Positions 59,051 through 64,000 of a DNA stretch of 64,000 bases are shown here, in pieces. A program made the position numbers and the translations under genes. The notes beneath the pieces are model-generated. The model was not told where the DNA came from and ran no database searches. It worked only from the letters and a program-made list of their open reading frames with translations. The DNA is from an uncultured Spartobacteria bacterium (GTDB taxonomy: Bacteria; Verrucomicrobiota; Verrucomicrobiia; Chthoniobacterales; Chthoniobacteraceae): assembly GCA_903933715.1 (NCBI GenBank), contig CAIZLD010000031.1, forward strand, positions 1 through 64,000, given 5' to 3'. Position 1 is the first letter of the stretch; each line of letters starts with the position of its first letter.

Positions 59051-61870
59051 TTACGGGCGGAAGATCAGCCTCACCGAATCGAGCCTTACCCGGGCATCGG
59101 CGAGATGGTCGCGCAAATCGTAGAAATGATTTTGGGCGGCTTCGATCTCCTTCTCCGTCACGTTCGGATTGACTGCCTGGAGGTCGCGCAGGCGCGCCAG
59201 TTCGCCGCCGACGCTCACTTCCATTGCGGCCAGACTTGCGGCGACGATTTGCATTGCCCGTTGCTGGGCCAGCTCCGCCGCGGCTTCAATCATCTTCGGC
59301 ATCAGCTTGTAGCAGAGATCGGTCTTGCCGAGCACCTTGCTTAACGGCCCGTTGAGCAGCTTGCCAAACGGAAGCGCCGGTTCGGCAAGCCGGTTATCGA
59401 GCACAATCCGCAGAGGCGTTGCGGGAAGGAACCGGCTGACATGCAACTCGGCGGGGGCAACGACTTCCAACACATGGACCGCCTCAAGAAAGACCGATTC
59501 CGGTCCCGATTCGTCCGTTACGGCAAGAGCGGCGTTCCCTTTGGTCGTCCCCAAAAGCAATTCCAGCGCCCCGCCAACGGCCGGGTGATCCCAGGTTAAA
59601 AACGAGACATCGTCGCGGCTCAAGGCGCGTTGGCGGTCGGCGGTCAGGGTGATCCCTTCCTTCGGGATGCCGGGCAGGCCTTCGCCCAACTCCGCTCCCG
59701 GCGTAACAATCCAGGTTCGCGGCGCGATATCCTCCACCGTCGCCCCAAACCGGTCGAACACCTCCAGCATGAAATCGTCCAGCGCCGTGTCGGCATCGGC
59801 GGCCCGGATTGCATCGGCAATCACGTCGGCCCCATCGGTCCGGCGGTTGTGAAGTTGCAAGAGCCGGTCCTCCCCGGCGGCGAGCCGTTTGCAAACCTCC
59901 TCGTGCACGGCCTGCGTCTCGGCAATGAGCGCCTCGATCGCCTCCGTGTTGGAGGGAGCGGCAACCTTCGCGGCTTTTCCGCGCTTCTTCGGCTTCGGCT
60001 CCCCGGCGTCCGAGCCGCCCAGTGCCAGCGTGCGCACCGGTTCGCGGAAACGCTCGAAGAGTTCCGAGCCGCCGTGCAAATTTTCCTCAAATGCGTTGAG
60101 CCCCTCGTGATACCAGCGGGCCAGCAGCGCATACGGGCCGCCTTCAACATACGGGACGTGGATTTGGATCGGCGCGCTCTGGCCGATCCGGTCGAGCCGT
60201 CCAATCCGTTGTTCAAGCAGTTCCGGGTTCTCGGGCAGATCGAAAAGCACGAGGTGATGGGCAAACTGGAAATTGCGCCCTTCGCTGCCGATCTCCGAAC
60301 AGATGAGCAACTGCGCCCCGTCTTCCTCGGCAAAGTAAGCCGCATTGCGGTCGCGTTGGAGCAGGGTCAGGTTTTCGTGAAAAAGAGCTGTCGGGAGATT
60401 GACGTGTTCGCGCACCGCCGCTTCGAGAGCTTCCGCCTTCTCGCGCGTGCTGCATATGAGAAGCGCCTTGGCTTTTTTGAGTTTTTTGAGCAGCGAGAGC
60501 AGCCACGTCACGCGCGGATCTTTCTTGAGCGCCACCGGCTCCCCCCGGAACTCCGCTTGAGCGGCAGAGATATCCCCTTCGAGAGCCACCAGTTTGGCGG
60601 TCCGTTTTGGGAACCCGGTAAGCACCGCCCTGGTGTTGCGGAAAATCGCGCGCCCTGTGCCGTGCTGGTCGATCAGTTCATCCAAAAGCCGTTGGCGGGC
60701 CGTTTCATCCCCTCCCTTGAACGCTTCCCAGTGCTGGCAGATGCGGCCCGGCATGGCGGCCAGTTTCGCGGCTTCCTTGGCGGTGAGCTTTTTGCCGTCG
60801 GCGAGTTTCCCGGCGATCTGGGCAATCGGCGCATACTCCTTCGCTTCGTCCTGGAACGCCTCCAGCGTCGGGAACCGCTCGGGATCGAGCAGGCGCAGCC
60901 GGGCGAAGTGACCTTCGGGCCCGAGCTGTTGCGGCGTGGCGGTCAAAAGGAGCAGCCCCGGCGTGGCTTGCGCGAGCGACTCGACGAGCGTGTACTCCGG
61001 GCTCGGGGCGTCCGGTCGCCAGGCGAGATGATGGGCCTCGTCCACGATGAGCAGATTCCACCCGGCTTGCGCGAGTTGCGCCCGGCGCGTTTCGTTGGGA
61101 GCCAGCCAGCCGAGCGGGGCGAGAATGAGTTGCTCATCCAGGAACGGGTTCAAGGTCGGGTTGTTCTCTTCCAGCGAAGCACAGCGCCCTTCGTCGTAAA
61201 TCGCAAACCGCAAATTGAACCGGCGCAGCAGTTCCACAAACCATTGATGGACGAGCGCCTCCGGGACCAAAATCAAGATCCGTTCCGCTTTGCCGGTAAG
61301 ATGGAGCCGGTGCAAAATCAAACACGCCTCGATCGTCTTTCCGAGGCCCACTTCGTCGGCCAGCAGCACGCGGGGGCTCTGGCGCTGGGTCACTTCCCGG
61401 GCAATGGCGAGCTGGTGCGGGATCAAATCAATCCGCGCTCCGGTGAACCCGTAGACCGGCGATTGCAAAATGCGATTCTGGATTTCCAGCGCCCGCAAGC
61501 GCATCTCAAAATCGGCGCTTTCATCCACCTGCGCCCCGGCGATGCGGTCGCCCGGCTTGTCCCAGGTGAGAATGTCGCTTAACTGCGTCTCGACGATCCG
61601 TTCCCCCTTCGACCCGCCATACGTAATCACGCCATCGGAGCGTTCATTGACAATCGCCACGACAAACTTCTCCCCCTCGTGGGAATGCACCGTGTCGCCG
61701 ATCTTGAACCGGATGCGGCGCAACGGCGCGGCGGCCTCGGCATAAAGCCGGATGGCGTTGCTGGCGGGGAAAAACAATTTGACCCGGCCCGGCTCGATTT
61801 CGAGCACAATCCCGAGCCCCAATTCCGGTTCCGGTTCACTGATCCAACGCTGACCTTCTGAAAAACGCAT
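59051..61870 (-). CDS. RapA/HepA-like SNF2-family ATPase
   Basis: 939 aa. Swi2/Snf2 ATPase like RapA, which binds RNA polymerase and helps it recycle. An N-terminal Tudor-like region (RFSEGQRWISEPEPELGLGIVLEIEPGRVKLFFP) is followed by Walker A LLADEVGLGKTIEACLIL, DEAH box (LIVDEAHHLAWRP), SAT-like LLLLTATPQQLG, and C-lobe motifs (LLICSEIGSEGRNFQFAHHLVLFDLPENPELLEQRIGRLDRIGQ). The C-terminal third matches RapA spacer and tail regions. Full length. ATG 61870. Confidence 0.9.
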   Translation of the reverse strand: MRFSEGQRWISEPEPELGLGIVLEIEPGRVKLFFPASNAIRLYAEAAAPLRRIRFKIGDTVHSHEGEKFVVAIVNERSDGVITYGGSKGERIVETQLSDILTWDKPGDRIAGAQVDESADFEMRLRALEIQNRILQSPVYGFTGARIDLIPHQLAIAREVTQRQSPRVLLADEVGLGKTIEACLILHRLHLTGKAERILILVPEALVHQWFVELLRRFNLRFAIYDEGRCASLEENNPTLNPFLDEQLILAPLGWLAPNETRRAQLAQAGWNLLIVDEAHHLAWRPDAPSPEYTLVESLAQATPGLLLLTATPQQLGPEGHFARLRLLDPERFPTLEAFQDEAKEYAPIAQIAGKLADGKKLTAKEAAKLAAMPGRICQHWEAFKGGDETARQRLLDELIDQHGTGRAIFRNTRAVLTGFPKRTAKLVALEGDISAAQAEFRGEPVALKKDPRVTWLLSLLKKLKKAKALLICSTREKAEALEAAVREHVNLPTALFHENLTLLQRDRNAAYFAEEDGAQLLICSEIGSEGRNFQFAHHLVLFDLPENPELLEQRIGRLDRIGQSAPIQIHVPYVEGGPYALLARWYHEGLNAFEENLHGGSELFERFREPVRTLALGGSDAGEPKPKKRGKAAKVAAPSNTEAIEALIAETQAVHEEVCKRLAAGEDRLLQLHNRRTDGADVIADAIRAADADTALDDFMLEVFDRFGATVEDIAPRTWIVTPGAELGEGLPGIPKEGITLTADRQRALSRDDVSFLTWDHPAVGGALELLLGTTKGNAALAVTDESGPESVFLEAVHVLEVVAPAELHVSRFLPATPLRIVLDNRLAEPALPFGKLLNGPLSKVLGKTDLCYKLMPKMIEAAAELAQQRAMQIVAASLAAMEVSVGGELARLRDLQAVNPNVTEKEIEAAQNHFYDLRDHLADARVRLDSVRLIFRP

Positions 61871-61957
61871 GTGTATTATGGGAGTCCGCTGCTCACGACG
61901 GTTACCGGATCATCGGTCGTCCAATTTTCCGGATCGTCAAGTGGCGGACGATTCAAA

Positions 61958-62926
61958 TTATTGCGCTCCCGCCTCGGCAAGAGCTTCTGCCGCAAGCGGC
62001 GTTGAGAGATAACGTTCGCCCGTCGAGCAGGCGACTGTCACGATGAGTTTGCCTTTGTTCTCGGGCCGTTTGGCCAGTTCGAGCGCGGCCCAGACATTCG
62101 CCCCGGAACTGATCCCGGCTAAAACGCCTTCTTCCTTGGCCAGTCGCCGCGCAAAGGCGAACGCATCCTCATTGGAAACGGTCAAAACTTCGTCGACGAG
62201 ATCGAGATTCAAATTTCGGGGGATAAAACCGGCCCCCGCCCCCTGGATTTTGTGCAGACCGGGCCGGAGCGGTTGGCCATTGAGGGTTTGGGTAATGACG
62301 GGCGAATTGATCGGCTCCACGGCTACCGCTTTCACGTTCGGGTTATGGGCCTTGAGCCCCTGGGCCACGCCGGTGATCGTCCCGCCGGTGCCGACTGCGG
62401 CGACAAACAGATCCACCATTCCGCCGGTCTGGTCCCAGATTTCCTCGGCTGTGGTGAGGCGGTGCGCTTCCGGATTGGCCGGATTATCAAACTGGCTCGG
62501 CATCCACGCGCCGGGAGTGGTTTTGACCATCGCTTCCGCCCGGGCGATCGCGCCGGGCATCCCTTCCGCGCCGGGGGTGAGGACCACTTTGGCTCCCAGC
62601 ATCGCCAGCAAAGCGCGGCGCTCCACCGACATCGTCTCCGGCATGGTGAGTACCAGCCGGTACCCCTTGGCCGCTGCCACAAAGGCGAGCGCAATCCCGG
62701 TGTTGCCGCTGGTCGGCTCCACAATCAGCGTGTCGGGACCGATGAGACCCTCCGCTTCGGCCGCTTCAATCATCGCCCGGCCAATCCGGTCTTTGACACT
62801 GCCGAGCGGGTTAAAAAATTCGCATTTGATCGCGACCGTCGCCTCCAGCCCGGCGCTCAGGCGGTTGAGGCGGATCAGCGGAGTGCGGCCAACGGTTTCG
62901 ACAATGCTGCGGTTGAGACTTCCCAT
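61958..62926 (-). CDS. cysK: Cysteine synthase A (O-acetylserine sulfhydrylase)
   Basis: 322 aa PLP enzyme forming cysteine from O-acetylserine and sulfide. PLP Lys45 is in [18 protein letters not shown]; the [20 protein letters not shown] loop, [14 protein letters not shown] phosphate-binding loop, and [11 protein letters not shown] with [12 protein letters not shown] are diagnostic. Normal length. It is divergent from the pterin dehydratase gene. Confidence 0.96.
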   Translation of the reverse strand: MGSLNRSIVETVGRTPLIRLNRLSAGLEATVAIKCEFFNPLGSVKDRIGRAMIEAAEAEGLIGPDTLIVEPTSGNTGIALAFVAAAKGYRLVLTMPETMSVERRALLAMLGAKVVLTPGAEGMPGAIARAEAMVKTTPGAWMPSQFDNPANPEAHRLTTAEEIWDQTGGMVDLFVAAVGTGGTITGVAQGLKAHNPNVKAVAVEPINSPVITQTLNGQPLRPGLHKIQGAGAGFIPRNLNLDLVDEVLTVSNEDAFAFARRLAKEEGVLAGISSGANVWAALELAKRPENKGKLIVTVACSTGERYLSTPLAAEALAEAGAQ

Positions 62927-63071
62927 AATTTATTTCGCGCCAGAGCCGGAACCAACCCGCGCACGAGAATTGCCTTTTACACCCGCGCGCCGCGCCATTC
63001 AAGGGCGATGTCACCGTTGAGGGGCGGCGATCCCAAAGACCGCGCCCGTTTTTGATAACCAACACAGGATT

Positions 63072-63356
63072 ATGGGCGCTCTAATCGCAAACTCGGACAT
63101 TAACACGATGATGAAACGGATTCCGGAGTGGGAAACCGATAAACAATCGATCGAGCGGACCTTCGAGTTCGACGATTTCAACCAGGCGATTGATTTCGTC
63201 AATGCCGTGGCAGAGATCGCCGACGAGGAAGATCACCACCCGGACATTGATATTCGCTGGAACAAAGTGCGCCTGGTGCTTTCCACCCACAGCGAGGGGG
63301 GGCTCACCGATCTCGATTTTCAAGTGGCGGAGAAACTCGACACCCTGGCGGAGTGA
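63072..63356 (+). CDS. phhB: 4a-hydroxytetrahydrobiopterin dehydratase (PCD/DCoH)
   Basis: 94 aa. Dehydrates the pterin carbinolamine formed by aromatic amino acid hydroxylases. The catalytic pattern EIADEEDHHPDIDIRWNKVRLVLSTHSEGGLTDLD contains the paired His, the third His and the Asp typical of the family. It is full length with ATG 63072. No hydroxylase gene is in the window, so a role in another pterin pathway or as a stand-alone enzyme cannot be excluded. Confidence 0.92.
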   Translation: MGALIANSDINTMMKRIPEWETDKQSIERTFEFDDFNQAIDFVNAVAEIADEEDHHPDIDIRWNKVRLVLSTHSEGGLTDLDFQVAEKLDTLAE

Positions 63357-63429
63357 CCGGGGCTTTTTTCCCCTTGCGGTTGAATCCTCTTCATTTTTGG
63401 CCGCGTTTGGTCCGTAATGCCCGGGACAG

Positions 63430-64000
63430 ATGGACTCAACCACCTCATCCCGGCCCATTGGCGTTTTCGATTCCGGCGTTGGCGGCCTCACCGTCGCGGC
63501 GGAACTGCGCCGGTTGCTCCCCCACGAAGACATTTATTATATCGGCGATACCGCCCGCGTCCCTTACGGCGGCAAAAGCCAGGCGACCATCGAGCGTTAT
63601 TCGGCTGAAATCAGCGAGATGCTCCTGGCGGAAAACGCCAAAATGATCGTCGTCGCCTGCAACACCGCCTCCGCATTGGCCATTCCCCGTTTGGAGAATG
63701 CGCTGCCGATTCCCGTAACCGGCGTGATCGAACCGGGCGCGAGAGCCGCGGTCGCCGCCACCCGCAACGGGCAGGTGGGAGTCATTGGAACCCGGGGAAC
63801 CATTCACAGCGGCGCGTACGAACGGGCCATCCACGCCCTTGCCCCGGACGTGCGCGTCACCAGCCGGGCCTGCCCGATGCTCGTCCCGGCCATTGAGGAA
63901 GGGTGGCTCGACGATTCGCTCACCGACTCCATCATTGCCCGCTATCTGGGCGACCTCGTGCCCAGCGGCATCGATACGCTTGTCCTCGGCTGCACCCATT
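63430..64000 (+). CDS. murI: Glutamate racemase, N-terminal part (cut by window end)
   Basis: Interconverts L- and D-glutamate for peptidoglycan. The 190 visible residues hold both catalytic cysteines: Cys77 in IVVACNTASALAI and the GCTH Cys at the very end. IGVFDSGVGGLTVAAELRRLLP, IYYIGDTARVPYGGKS and GVIEPGARAAV are family signatures. ATG 63430 directly precedes the conserved N-terminus. The reading frame continues past base 64000, so roughly the last quarter is missing. Confidence 0.95.
   Translation, partial: MDSTTSSRPIGVFDSGVGGLTVAAELRRLLPHEDIYYIGDTARVPYGGKSQATIERYSAEISEMLLAENAKMIVVACNTASALAIPRLENALPIPVTGVIEPGARAAVAATRNGQVGVIGTRGTIHSGAYERAIHALAPDVRVTSRACPMLVPAIEEGWLDDSLTDSIIARYLGDLVPSGIDTLVLGCTH

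Noticed and set aside
59630-61582. Long plus-strand open frame (650 aa) opposite the RapA-like gene
   Set aside because: The minus strand encodes complete SNF2 motifs; the antisense frame has no recognisable family.

Overview
The window looks like a chromosomal stretch of a GC-rich, Gram-negative, saccharolytic bacterium, most probably a member of the Verrucomicrobiota. This is inferred from the gene families (RhaT- and FucP-type symporters, glycyl-radical enzyme pair, YhcH protein, RapA-type helicase, many AraC regulators and GH2 enzymes). No rRNA is present, so the taxonomy is not proven.

Layout: (1) 1-1422, core chromosome: a PfkB sugar kinase and a complete tRNA-Gly(GCC) gene. (2) 1423-14921, a 13.5-kb integrative element in the 3' end of the tRNA gene. 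It is bounded by perfect 48-bp direct repeats and carries a tyrosine integrase next to its right end, an HUH replication/mobilisation protein, a recombination pair (putative ssDNA-annealing protein plus Cas4/AddB-like Fe-S nuclease), small membrane and secreted proteins, and an hsdM-orf-abi-hsdS operon with no hsdR. (3) 14922-34195, a second 19.3-kb segment, also closed by an exact third copy of the 48-bp core. It has no recognisable integrase. It holds a seven-gene catabolic operon (class III aminotransferase, alanine dehydrogenase, DeoR regulator, FGGY kinase, sugar-isomerase-like protein, amidohydrolase, LsrF/DhnA-type aldolase), a GH2-GNAT fusion with a divergent AraC regulator, a NarX/PilJ-like hybrid sensor kinase and a quinol nitric oxide reductase. 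Both segments begin with the same kind of small hairpin just after the core, with compensatory base changes. They therefore look like two related elements stacked in tandem in one tRNA gene.

(4) 34196-42925, a carbohydrate region: RhaT-like symporter, an unusual glycyl-radical enzyme with its activase, FucP-like symporter, AraC regulator, then 6-phosphogluconate dehydrogenase and 6-phosphogluconolactonase. (5) 43020-64000, mostly housekeeping: a stress protein, infC with a probable ATT start, class II aldolase, cobalamin adenosyltransferase, YhcH protein, HtrA protease, orphan DNA methyltransferase, speA, uvrB, a Gre-family factor, leuA, a CpxAR-like two-component pair, a RapA-like helicase, cysK, a pterin dehydratase and the start of murI. 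Intergenic spaces here hold dispersed palindromes and repeats.

The points most worth checking are the tandem islands with their covarying end hairpins, the R-less type I modification operon with an embedded HEPN Abi gene and its own operator-like promoter, and the glycyl-radical enzyme whose active-site motif lacks the usual Cys-x-Glu.
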